This document shows, in pieces, positions 47,669 through 56,570 of a stretch of 64,000 nt of DNA; position 1 is the stretch's first letter; every line of letters begins with the position of its first letter. A program made the position numbers and the translations under genes. Source of the stretch: Thermoanaerobaculia bacterium. GTDB lineage: Bacteria > Acidobacteriota > Thermoanaerobaculia > Multivoradales > J023. Location of the stretch: assembly GCA_028066595.1 (NCBI GenBank), contig JALCBJ010000003.1, positions 72,936 through 136,935 of the forward strand, written 5' to 3'. A model generated the notes under the pieces. That model had not been told where the DNA came from, ran no database searches, and saw nothing but the letters and a program-made list of their open reading frames with translations.

Positions 47669-48958
47669 ATGAGGAAAACCAGCTGCAGATTCTCGTGCCA
47701 GTCCCCGACTTTCGCATTGGCCCTATCGCTCGCGAGTGCTCTGGTGCTCACTCCGTTCGGCTTGCTGGCGCAGTCGGCCAGCGATCCCGGCTGGCCGCAG
47801 TGGCGCGGTCCACAGCGCGACGGCAACGCTGCGGGACCAACCTGGGCCGACAGCTTACGAGGGTTGCAGCTGCTGTGGCGGGTCGACCTGGGACCCGGCT
47901 ACTCAGGGCCCATTGTCACGGAACAGCAGGTATTTGTCGCCGAGACCGTCGGCGGCAAGACCGAGTCGGTTCGCGCCCTGAACCGGCAGACCGGCGAGCA
48001 ACAGTGGCGCGTCTCGTGGCCGGGAGAAGGCAAAGTACCGTTCTTCGCGCGCGCGAACGGCGACTGGATCCGGGCGACACCGGCCTGGGATGGCGAGAAC
48101 CTATATGTCGGCGGAATGAACGAGGTGCTGGTCAAGCTCGACGGCGCCACCGGCCGCGAGCTGTGGCGGGTCGATTTCCCTCGGCGATTCGGTACCAAAG
48201 TGCCGGATTTCGGCTTCGCCAGCTCGCCGCTGGTCGACGGTGAGGCGGTCTTCGTCCAGGCCGCCAACTCGCTGGTCAAGCTCGATCGGCAAACCGGCAA
48301 GACCCTGTGGCGCCAACTCGAATCCGACGGGGCGATCGCAGTCAGTGGCGCGTTTTCGTCGCCGGTCCTGGCCGAGCTAAGCGGCCGTCGGCAGCTGGTC
48401 GTGCAGACCCGGACCACGCTCTACGGGCTCGACCCGCAGTCTGGAACCGTGCTCTGGTCGCAGGATGTGCCGGGCTTCCGGGGTATGAACATTCTTACCC
48501 CGAGCCCCTATGGCGACGCGATCCTGACCAGCTCTTATCGGCAGAAGTCGTTCCTGTTCGGCATCGAGCCCGAAGGCGACGGTTGGCGGGTGAGCGAGCT
48601 GTGGACCAACAAGGCGCATGCCTACATGTCCTCGCCCGCCATCATCGGCGACCACGCCTATCTGCACCTCGGCAACCAGCGGCTCACCTGTCTCGATCTG
48701 CGGACCGGCGAGAGCCGCTGGACCAGCCAGCCGTTCGGCAAGTATTGGAGCGTCGCGATCCAGGGTGACCGAATCCTGGCGCTCGATGCCGACGGCGAGT
48801 TGCACCTGCTGCGGGCCAATCCCGAACGCCTCGAGATTCTCGACTCGCGACAAGTCAGCAACAGTCCGACCTGGGGACACCTCGCAGTCGCCGACGGTGA
48901 GGTTTTCATCCGCGAGCTCGAGGCGGTTGCCGCCTACCGCTGGCCAGCCGGCAACTAA
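47669..48958 (+). CDS. PQQ-binding-like beta-propeller repeat protein
   Basis: 'WPQWRGPQRDGNAAG', repeated 'VRALNRQTGEQQWRV', 'LVKLDGATGRELWRVDF', 'LVKLDRQTGKTLWRQ', 'LYGLDPQSGTVLWSQ'. Confidence 0.94.
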   Translation: MRKTSCRFSCQSPTFALALSLASALVLTPFGLLAQSASDPGWPQWRGPQRDGNAAGPTWADSLRGLQLLWRVDLGPGYSGPIVTEQQVFVAETVGGKTESVRALNRQTGEQQWRVSWPGEGKVPFFARANGDWIRATPAWDGENLYVGGMNEVLVKLDGATGRELWRVDFPRRFGTKVPDFGFASSPLVDGEAVFVQAANSLVKLDRQTGKTLWRQLESDGAIAVSGAFSSPVLAELSGRRQLVVQTRTTLYGLDPQSGTVLWSQDVPGFRGMNILTPSPYGDAILTSSYRQKSFLFGIEPEGDGWRVSELWTNKAHAYMSSPAIIGDHAYLHLGNQRLTCLDLRTGESRWTSQPFGKYWSVAIQGDRILALDADGELHLLRANPERLEILDSRQVSNSPTWGHLAVADGEVFIRELEAVAAYRWPAGN

Positions 48959-49277
48959 CAGTCACCGTCGCCCCCCTTAGCGCAAAAGGAATGTGCTTCA
49001 CGCAGCTGCCGCAGGCCGACTTGGAGGCGCCATCGCGGCGCAGCTGGACTGACGAGGGTCATGGAAACATCACCTGGTCGGCCCGCCAATGGACCGCCTG
49101 GGCAAGAAGATGCACGATGAGGCGTTTTCGGCGATACAATCTCGTCAGCGCAACCAGCTAGGCGCCCTTTCTCGCCCATTCGCGGCAAACCAGCGTTCGG
49201 TAGGTCTTCTCCAGACCTGCCTCGGGTGTTGGATCGTGTCGTAATCCCCTTCGCTTGCCACCGATGACGTTCAAAGC

Positions 49278-50273
49278 ATGATTGGCTCTCAGATCTCCCA
49301 CTACCAAATCAAGGACAAGCTCGGGGGCGGTTCCATCGGCGTGGTGTATCGCGCTGAAGACACCCGGGACGGACACGAAGTCGCGTTCAAGTTCTTGCCC
49401 TTCGATCTGCGCGACGATCAGGTCGCGCGGGATGCGTTCGTCGACGAGGCTCAGGCGTCTTCGTCGCTGGAACACCCGAACATCTGCACGATCCACGACA
49501 TAGGCAACGCGGAGGACGGCCGCATGTTCGTGGTGATGACGCTCTACGACGGCGAAACGCTCAAGCAGCGTCTCGAGAGCGGAGCGCTACCGACCGAAGA
49601 GGCAGTGCGCATCGTACGTGCGATCGCCGATGGACTGGCAGCGGCACACGAGCGCGGTATCGTGCATCGCGACATCAAGCCCGGCAACGTGATGTTGACG
49701 GAGGATGGTGGCGTCCGGATCGTCGACTTCGGGTTGGCACGAGTGGTCAGTCACGGACAACCTGGCTTGACGCAGATCGGCGCGTCTATGGGCACGCCTA
49801 CCTACATGTCGCCGGAGCAGACCTTGGGCGACGAGGTGGACGAGCGTTCCGACGTTTGGTCGCTAGGAGTGCTCTTCTACGAATGCCTTACCGGCGAGCT
49901 TCCTTTCGATGGAGCCAACCTGCCGACAGTCATTCAGGCCATCCATTCGAAGCAACCCGAGCCTCCGAGCCAACTCAACGCCGAGATCCCCGCGAGCCTG
50001 GACCACTCGGTCCTGGCTTGCCTCGCGAAGTCACGTGACGACCGCCTTTCTTCCTGTCGTGACTTGCTCGACGAGTTGGATCGCTTGGCGGAACGATCCG
50101 CCGCCGGTACGTCGGAAGACGATGGCGGCTCGCAGGCGACATCCGCCCAAGCAGAATCCGGTGAAGAGCGGGACACAGCGAGCCCGTCCGATACGAGTTC
50201 TGCCGGCTCGGGTGGATGTCTCCTGATCTTCGCAGCCCCGTGGCTCGGGCTTCTGGGTTTCCTCCTTCTATGA
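49278..50273 (+). CDS. Serine/threonine protein kinase with C-terminal (tail-anchor-like) hydrophobic segment
   Basis: 'KLGGGSIGVVYRAEDTRDGHEVAFKFLP', 'IVHRDIKPGNVMLTEDGGVRIVDFGLARV', 'GTPTYMSPEQ'; ends 'GGCLLIFAAPWLGLLGFLLL'. Confidence 0.95.
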   Translation: MIGSQISHYQIKDKLGGGSIGVVYRAEDTRDGHEVAFKFLPFDLRDDQVARDAFVDEAQASSSLEHPNICTIHDIGNAEDGRMFVVMTLYDGETLKQRLESGALPTEEAVRIVRAIADGLAAAHERGIVHRDIKPGNVMLTEDGGVRIVDFGLARVVSHGQPGLTQIGASMGTPTYMSPEQTLGDEVDERSDVWSLGVLFYECLTGELPFDGANLPTVIQAIHSKQPEPPSQLNAEIPASLDHSVLACLAKSRDDRLSSCRDLLDELDRLAERSAAGTSEDDGGSQATSAQAESGEERDTASPSDTSSAGSGGCLLIFAAPWLGLLGFLLL

Positions 50274-50398
50274 CCCGGCGCTCTTCGATCTCGACGGCGT
50301 CTACTGAACCGACACAGACTTCTCCGACCCGACGCATTCCACCTCCTCCACATTCCTGACCGGACGCTCCTGCTCCGACAGTCGCAAAAGGAGATGCC

Positions 50399-50653
50399 AT
50401 GTCCGTTGAAACACTCCTCGTCATTCTGCTCGTCGGTGGTATCGCGGGCTGGCTCGCCGGGCTCGTCATGCGCGGCCGCGGACTCGGTCTGGTGGGAAAC
50501 ATCATCGTGGGAATCTTGGGCGCCTTCGTGGGCGGCTGGCTACTCGGGGTCCTCGGCATCAGCCTGATGGGCGGCCTGATTGGCTCGATCCTCCAGGCAA
50601 CACTAGGCGCCGTCGTCCTGCTCGCGATCATCAGCGTTCTGAAGAAGGCGTAG
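50399..50653 (+). CDS. GlsB/YeaQ/YmgE family membrane protein
   Basis: 84 aa; 'GGIAGWLAGLVMRGRGLGLVGNIIVGILGAFVGGWLLGVLGI'. Confidence 0.95.
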   Translation: MSVETLLVILLVGGIAGWLAGLVMRGRGLGLVGNIIVGILGAFVGGWLLGVLGISLMGGLIGSILQATLGAVVLLAIISVLKKA

Positions 50654-50757
50654 CGTCCTCCACTTCCACGGCAGTCGCTGGAATCAGGCCTCGAGGCAGC
50701 GGATCGGCATTGCCCGGGCGGAAGGGCACGACCTCGCGAGGTGCGCGCTTCGCCGCC

Positions 50758-52686
50758 TCAAGGCTCTCGGGCGACCGGATAGATCCGGTATCGCTCGTCG
50801 TAGAACGGTGTGCGACGGTAGAAGAACTGGAGACGCTCCCGGGGTGAAGCAGCGAAGTCGGGATCGTCCTCGAGACGCGCTTCGTACTCGGCCCGAAGCT
50901 CCTCGTCTTCGGCCAGCATGCGACGAGCCATGGGCTCCATGACATAAGCCTCGACATACTCGGGCTGTGTAAGGGTGTGAAGGAAAAAGCCCCATCGGAA
51001 GAACGAGTCATCAGCCTGGGGTTCCAGCAGCACGGCTGCCAGAAGCCCCAGTGGCTGGTCGACGGGTACACGGACCGATCCGGCCGGCAAAGCTATGGTG
51101 CGCCGTTCCAGGGTCGGTGGGCTGTCGAAGGAGACACGAGCTCGTCCTTCGAAGGGTCTGGGTTCCAGGACCGCCCCATCGACACGGTATAGGTCGACCT
51201 CGAGACTCTTTCCCCTCTCCAACGTCTCCATCTCGACACCGTGCAGGCGCAGGCGCTCGATGACCTCCTGCCAGGGCGCGGGGATCCAGTAGGCACTCGG
51301 CAGCTCCACCTCGACGGTCGGCGACGTCGGATACACCGCGGACAGCTTCTTTTCGGTGGGCAATCCCAACCACCGGATCTGATCCGCTCCAGTCACGTCC
51401 GAAGCCTCTTTCTTCCACTCCACCCCGAGGAATTCCTGTTCGGCCAAATCGGGCGCAGATCGGTTTACGGTCCACCCCAGAGCCTGTCTCCTTGGTCGCG
51501 TCGCTCGATCGGCATCGATCGCTGTACGCAAGGATCTGACCTGCCGCGCGGCCACGTCGAGCAACGCCTCGAGAAAGACCCGTGTACCCAGGACGCGCTG
51601 ATCGTAGGGCTTCAATGAATGGTTCTCCACCAGGATCGTCGGTAGATGACGCCAGCCGCCGTAGCCGTCGGAGTATCGCGGCCCTGAAGCGTTCCAGTGA
51701 AAGAGCATCGTCGGATTCTGGGAATCGGTGGCGAACACCAGATACCCAGGCACATGCCCCGCTTCTGCGAGCCGCGCCGACACCGCCGGATCGAAGATCT
51801 TCTTCAGAAACCGGTGGATGGATGGCGACGAGGTGTGCTCGCCGGCGTATCCCCACGTGATGTCGTACTGATAGTCGATACCGTCGGTCACGTGGAGATC
51901 TACGTAGAGATCGGGCTGCCAATTCCCGAGCGCCCGAAGCATCGCCTGCATCTCGGGCGAGTCCGCCTTGGCATAGTCGCGGTTGAGATTGAGGTTGGTC
52001 GCGGTCGAGCGCCAGCCCATCACTTCCGGACCGCGTTGATTGATGCGTGCGAAACGAGATTTTCGCTCATGCCCATCGACGTTGAAGATCGGTACGAAGA
52101 GGAAGTGCACACCGTCGAGCAAGGTCTCGGCCCTTCGGCCCATGTCCGTCGCCGCCTCCGGCTGAACCATGTCGCGCAGCAACATGAGACCCGCGTCCTT
52201 GCCATCGATCTCACCAGAGTGGATCCCCGCCTGCGCGAACACCACCGGCTCGCCAGTCGCGTGAAGTTCTGCGGGCGTCGGTACTCCGCCGTCCCGCCGC
52301 TGCACCTTGGAAGCCACCACCATCCAGATCTCACGGCCTTCGCCGCTCCGGCCCAGGGAAACCATGTGTAACTGCGGCGACGAGGCCACGAGAGCCTCCA
52401 GATACGAGACCGTCTCGTCGTAGGACGGCGTGCAGCGCAGGTCCGAAGCCTCTGCGTGGGTCAGCCACGGCGAAGAAGAATCTGAACGCAACGCCAGACC
52501 ACGGCTGGCTCCGTCCCAGTGCAACACCGGTGGCAAGATGTTTCGCGACGCAGCCTTGAGGCCAGAGTCCCCGCCGGGCGGCGGGCAGTCGGCAGGCGGA
52601 CCGGCTGCCCAGGTACCGACGCTTGCCAAAGAAAGCAATAAAAGAGAGGCCAGGATCGATGATCGGCGCTGCATGGGGAACTCCAT
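50758..52686 (-). CDS. M14 family zinc carboxypeptidase
   Basis: 'GRSGEGREIWMVVASKVQRR', 'PVVFAQAGIHSGEIDGKDAGLMLLRDM', 'NLNLNRDYAKADSPEMQAM'. Confidence 0.93.
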   Translation of the reverse strand: MEFPMQRRSSILASLLLLSLASVGTWAAGPPADCPPPGGDSGLKAASRNILPPVLHWDGASRGLALRSDSSSPWLTHAEASDLRCTPSYDETVSYLEALVASSPQLHMVSLGRSGEGREIWMVVASKVQRRDGGVPTPAELHATGEPVVFAQAGIHSGEIDGKDAGLMLLRDMVQPEAATDMGRRAETLLDGVHFLFVPIFNVDGHERKSRFARINQRGPEVMGWRSTATNLNLNRDYAKADSPEMQAMLRALGNWQPDLYVDLHVTDGIDYQYDITWGYAGEHTSSPSIHRFLKKIFDPAVSARLAEAGHVPGYLVFATDSQNPTMLFHWNASGPRYSDGYGGWRHLPTILVENHSLKPYDQRVLGTRVFLEALLDVAARQVRSLRTAIDADRATRPRRQALGWTVNRSAPDLAEQEFLGVEWKKEASDVTGADQIRWLGLPTEKKLSAVYPTSPTVEVELPSAYWIPAPWQEVIERLRLHGVEMETLERGKSLEVDLYRVDGAVLEPRPFEGRARVSFDSPPTLERRTIALPAGSVRVPVDQPLGLLAAVLLEPQADDSFFRWGFFLHTLTQPEYVEAYVMEPMARRMLAEDEELRAEYEARLEDDPDFAASPRERLQFFYRRTPFYDERYRIYPVAREP

Positions 52687-52862
52687 CTATAGATCGTGAA
52701 CGGGGATCATAGCTTCCGTCGCCCTTCAGTGATCACCGGGTCGAAGATCTGTTGCCGAGATCCGCCCTACGCGGGCGCGTCAACATTGGGACAGCAACGC
52801 ATTCGCGACGCGCCAGGTGGCGGGATCGAGGCGATCTACCGCGAAGAGCAGTGGAGAACGAC

Positions 52863-54287
52863 TCAGCCGACGCCGCCGTCGGTCTGACCCCGGGGATCGA
52901 GTGCCGCGTCGAGCTCGTCCGCTGGTAGGACCTGGCGCTCGGTGGCGATCTCTCGAACGGTGCGCCCCGTCTTGAACGCCTCTTTGGCAATAGATGCCGC
53001 CTGGTCATAGCCGATCTTCGGAGCCAACGCTGTGCACATCGCAAGGCTCTTTTCCACCAGCTCGCGATTGCGCTCTGCGTTCGCCTCCAGACCCACCACG
53101 CAGCGCTCCTCCAACAGATGGCAGGCATTGCCCAGAATCTCAATCGACTGCAAAAGGTTGTAGGCAATCACCGGCATCATCACGTTTAGCTCGAAGTTCC
53201 CAGCCGAGCCGGAGAATGCGATCGTGGCGTCGTTGCCCATGACCTGGGCGGCCACCATGAGTGTCATCTCGGGCATCACGGGGTTGACCTTTCCCGGCAT
53301 GATCGAGCTTCCGGGCTGGAGGCTAGGCAATACGATCTCACCGATTCCGCAACGCGGTCCGGAACCGAGCCAGCGGATGTCGTTGGCTACCTTTGCCAGA
53401 GAGACTGCAAGGGTTCGCAACGCGCCCGAAGTCTCGACCGCTGCATCCTTGGCGGCCAGAGCCTCGAAGAGATTCGGCGCTTGCACGAAGGGAAGGCCGG
53501 TGGTCGTCGCGATGCCTGCGATCACCCGGGTGGCGAATCCCGATGGCGCATTGAGACCGGTACCGACTGCCGTTCCTCCCAGTGCCAGCTCGGCAAGCCG
53601 CGGCTTCACCGATTCGAGCCGGGCCCCACCGTTCCGGATCTGCTGGGCGTAGCCGGAAAACTCCTGGCCCAGGCGCACCGGCACGGCATCCTGAAGGTGG
53701 GTACGGCCGATCTTCACGACATCGTCGAACTCCGACGCTTTGGCTTCGAGCGCATCGGCGAGTCCCGACACCCGCGGCTCTAGATCCTCCACCAAAGCCT
53801 GGTAGGCGGAGACGTGAATCGAGGTCGGGATGGTGTCGTTGGAAGACTGGCCGGCGTTGACGTGGTCGTTGGGATGGACCGGCGATTTGGAGCCCACTGT
53901 GCCGCCGAGGATCTCGATCGCCCGGTTGGCGATCACCTCGTTGACGTTCATGTTGGTGGAGGTACCGGAGCCGGTCTGAAAGATGTCCAGCGGAAAGTCA
54001 TCGCGACGCGCGCCGCTGATCACCTCGTCGGCAGCCTGGACGATGGCGTCGGCGATGTCCGGCGGTACGATCCCCAACTCCTTGTTGACCTTGGCTGCCT
54101 CGCGTTTGATCAAGGCGTGAGCGGCGAGAAATCGATGGGGGAAACGCAGTCCGCTGACCGGAAAGTTGCGGCGGGCACGTTCGGTCTGGGCACCGTAGTA
54201 GGACCGGGAGGGAACCTCGATTTCTCCGAGGCTGTCGGTCTCGATTCGTGTCTCGGCGCCGGTATCGGAAAGGTCTCGTTGACTCAT
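52863..54287 (-). CDS. fumC: Class II fumarate hydratase
   Basis: 'GTSTNMNVNEVIANRA', 'HPNDHVNAGQSSNDTIPTSIHV', 'LQPGSSIMPGKVNPVMPEM'. Confidence 0.97.
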   Translation of the reverse strand: MSQRDLSDTGAETRIETDSLGEIEVPSRSYYGAQTERARRNFPVSGLRFPHRFLAAHALIKREAAKVNKELGIVPPDIADAIVQAADEVISGARRDDFPLDIFQTGSGTSTNMNVNEVIANRAIEILGGTVGSKSPVHPNDHVNAGQSSNDTIPTSIHVSAYQALVEDLEPRVSGLADALEAKASEFDDVVKIGRTHLQDAVPVRLGQEFSGYAQQIRNGGARLESVKPRLAELALGGTAVGTGLNAPSGFATRVIAGIATTTGLPFVQAPNLFEALAAKDAAVETSGALRTLAVSLAKVANDIRWLGSGPRCGIGEIVLPSLQPGSSIMPGKVNPVMPEMTLMVAAQVMGNDATIAFSGSAGNFELNVMMPVIAYNLLQSIEILGNACHLLEERCVVGLEANAERNRELVEKSLAMCTALAPKIGYDQAASIAKEAFKTGRTVREIATERQVLPADELDAALDPRGQTDGGVG

Positions 54288-54332
54288 GGCGAGATCCTAC
54301 CAGCGGAGGCGAAGCAGTACGTCTCCTGGCCT

Positions 54333-55013
54333 ATGTGGTATTTTTTTGGCGCCATGCCTCCGACAAGAGAGCTGTCGTCCGGAAGCCTCACAGGCCCTCC
54401 GCTGTGGACCCTCACGGCGGCTGTGGTCCTGGTGGCCGGCATTCTTTTCTATTTCGTTTCGGAGCCCTTGGCTGCGGCGTTCGATCTCTTGCTCCCGGCC
54501 CCCCCCGTGGTCGAGCAACCGGAGATCGCGGCGCCCGAGCCCGCCCCGGCACCAGAGCCCACCGAGCCGCCGCCGCCCCCACCGAGGGTCTGGACGCAAA
54601 CCGAGATCGAGGCTGGCATGGCGGAGCTCGGCGAGACCCTGGCTCAGCTGATCGAGGCTGGGCGCAGCGAGCTACCCACCTATGAAGATCTGGGCACCGA
54701 CGACGCGGTCAAGGCCCAGCGGGCCACCGCACGCTGGTCCCGCTGGGGCGTCGTATGGCACAACCGGGTCGAGGTGGAGCGCTCCAAAATGCCACCGCGC
54801 GAACAATGCCGGATCCACGAGGACGTACAGGATTCCTGTACCGAGATCCACGGCATCATGGACGACCTGGAGGCTGTCTCCGACGCGCTGACCTATGACG
54901 GCGCACGGACCCATCTCGATACGGTGGAAGACCGACTCGACCTGTACCTGGAACCCCCACCTCCCGAAGAAGAAGAATTGTCGGAGTCATCGGACGACAC
55001 CGGATCGGAATGA
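54333..55013 (+). CDS. Single-pass membrane protein with Pro-rich linker, function unknown
   Basis: TM 'LWTLTAAVVLVAGILFYFVSEPLAAAF' then 'PEPAPAPEPTEPPPPPPRVWTQTEIEAGMAELG'; alternative start at 54354. Confidence 0.7.
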   Translation: MWYFFGAMPPTRELSSGSLTGPPLWTLTAAVVLVAGILFYFVSEPLAAAFDLLLPAPPVVEQPEIAAPEPAPAPEPTEPPPPPPRVWTQTEIEAGMAELGETLAQLIEAGRSELPTYEDLGTDDAVKAQRATARWSRWGVVWHNRVEVERSKMPPREQCRIHEDVQDSCTEIHGIMDDLEAVSDALTYDGARTHLDTVEDRLDLYLEPPPPEEEELSESSDDTGSE

Positions 55014-55020
55014 GCTTCGA

Positions 55021-56511
55021 TCATTCGATATAGCCGAGACGCCGGAGCAGCTCCTTTTGGTACTCCTCGTCTAGTTGCTCGGCATCGGAACCGTCTCTCC
55101 ATACCTCGATCAACCTGCGGCGGTACTCTCGTACCCGCTCGAGAGCGGCGTCGCGATCTAGCGGCGGGGATCCGACGAATGCAGGAACGATCGACACGCT
55201 ACCCGCTTCGTCGAGGTGACCGCGCAACTGCACCACCGAGTTGTCGAACGACGCGTCGGCCACGGGTCGAGCGCTACGCAGCTGAGCCCACATGAGCTCC
55301 GGATCTTCTCGAGGAAACCAGCTCCGGAACCGCCCCCAGGATGCCGACTCCTCGACCACGACACGAGCGGTCAACGCCGTGTGACTGTAGGCTTCCAGAG
55401 CTGGCTCGGGCGCTTCATTCCGCATCGCGGCGGCCAAGTCGACGCCGTTCCACGGATCGGAAGGCAAAACTGGCGGCTTCACCCCCGCCAGCGAAGCCAG
55501 GGTAGGAAGCAGATCGGTCGAGCGAGTGACCACGCGATAACGACGGGGAGCCACGCCCGGCGCCCGGATCAGGAGCGGTACTTGTAGGACCTCGTGCGCC
55601 AGCTGATGGCCGTGTGTCCACGGGAACAGGAGCTCCTCCCGATACATGGCCTCTCCGTGATCCGCGGTGAACGCTACCAGCGAGACGGACGTCAGGCCGT
55701 GGGCTTCGATCGCGTCGAGCAACGAGCCGAAGTGATGATCGAGACGTGCGATATTCGCACGGTAGAGAACCTCGATCACCTGGGCGAGATAGTCGATCTG
55801 TTCCTTCGAAAGCTCATAGCGGGCGACCACGTCGGGGAAGTCGTGCGACAGCTCCGCGTGGTGGTTCAGATAGAAGCCCGCTGCGGCGTCGAATCGCTGC
55901 GGATCTTCGGCGCGCAAGCTGCATTCCTCGGAATGGCGAGCACAGAAGGGTCCCAAAGACTCGACACGGTAGGGTGAATGAGTCAACGTGTGGTTGGCGA
56001 CGACCAGCGCTTTCGCCCGTGGCTCGTCCCGAAGCCGCCGAAGTAGGTGAACGAACTCCGGCGTGCCGTGTGTCAGGGCCAAGTGGTGGACTTCGTTTGC
56101 TCCCCGGCCGTAGCCCAGCTCACCCGAGGCCATGACGTGAGCCAGCCACGCCTCGACGTAGAAGCCCGCTCTACGAAAGACCTCACCGACGATCGCGATC
56201 TCCGAATCGATGGGCGTAGGATGGTGGAAGACGCCGTGGCCGTCGGCATGGCGACCGGTGAAGATCGAGGCGTAGGACGGACCGGACTGCCCCGATTCCG
56301 TCATATGCCGTTCGAATACGACCGATTGCGCCGCGAATTCCTCGAGCCTCGGCGTGAACGTCACATCTTCGTAGGGAGCGAGGAATTCGACGTTCACGGT
56401 GCACGGTAGGTAGAGAAGGACCAGCCTCGGAGTGGGTTCCACCGATGGTGTCGAACACCCTACGCAGGCGAACAGCAACGCGATTGCGAGGCGGCGAGAG
56501 CGCAACGTCAT
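55021..56511 (-). CDS. Divergent sulfatase-fold lipoprotein (paralog A)
   Basis: 'ALLFACVGCS' lipobox; 'VVFERHMTESGQSGPSYASIFTGRHADGHG', 'LVAFTADHGEAMYREELLFPWTHGHQLAHEVLQVPLLIRAPG'. Confidence 0.88.
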   Translation of the reverse strand: MTLRSRRLAIALLFACVGCSTPSVEPTPRLVLLYLPCTVNVEFLAPYEDVTFTPRLEEFAAQSVVFERHMTESGQSGPSYASIFTGRHADGHGVFHHPTPIDSEIAIVGEVFRRAGFYVEAWLAHVMASGELGYGRGANEVHHLALTHGTPEFVHLLRRLRDEPRAKALVVANHTLTHSPYRVESLGPFCARHSEECSLRAEDPQRFDAAAGFYLNHHAELSHDFPDVVARYELSKEQIDYLAQVIEVLYRANIARLDHHFGSLLDAIEAHGLTSVSLVAFTADHGEAMYREELLFPWTHGHQLAHEVLQVPLLIRAPGVAPRRYRVVTRSTDLLPTLASLAGVKPPVLPSDPWNGVDLAAAMRNEAPEPALEAYSHTALTARVVVEESASWGRFRSWFPREDPELMWAQLRSARPVADASFDNSVVQLRGHLDEAGSVSIVPAFVGSPPLDRDAALERVREYRRRLIEVWRDGSDAEQLDEEYQKELLRRLGYIE

Positions 56512-56570
56512 TCTACGGACGGCAGGCCACCTCCAGCAGATTCAATCCAAGTGGGTGCCGAGCTAGTGAA

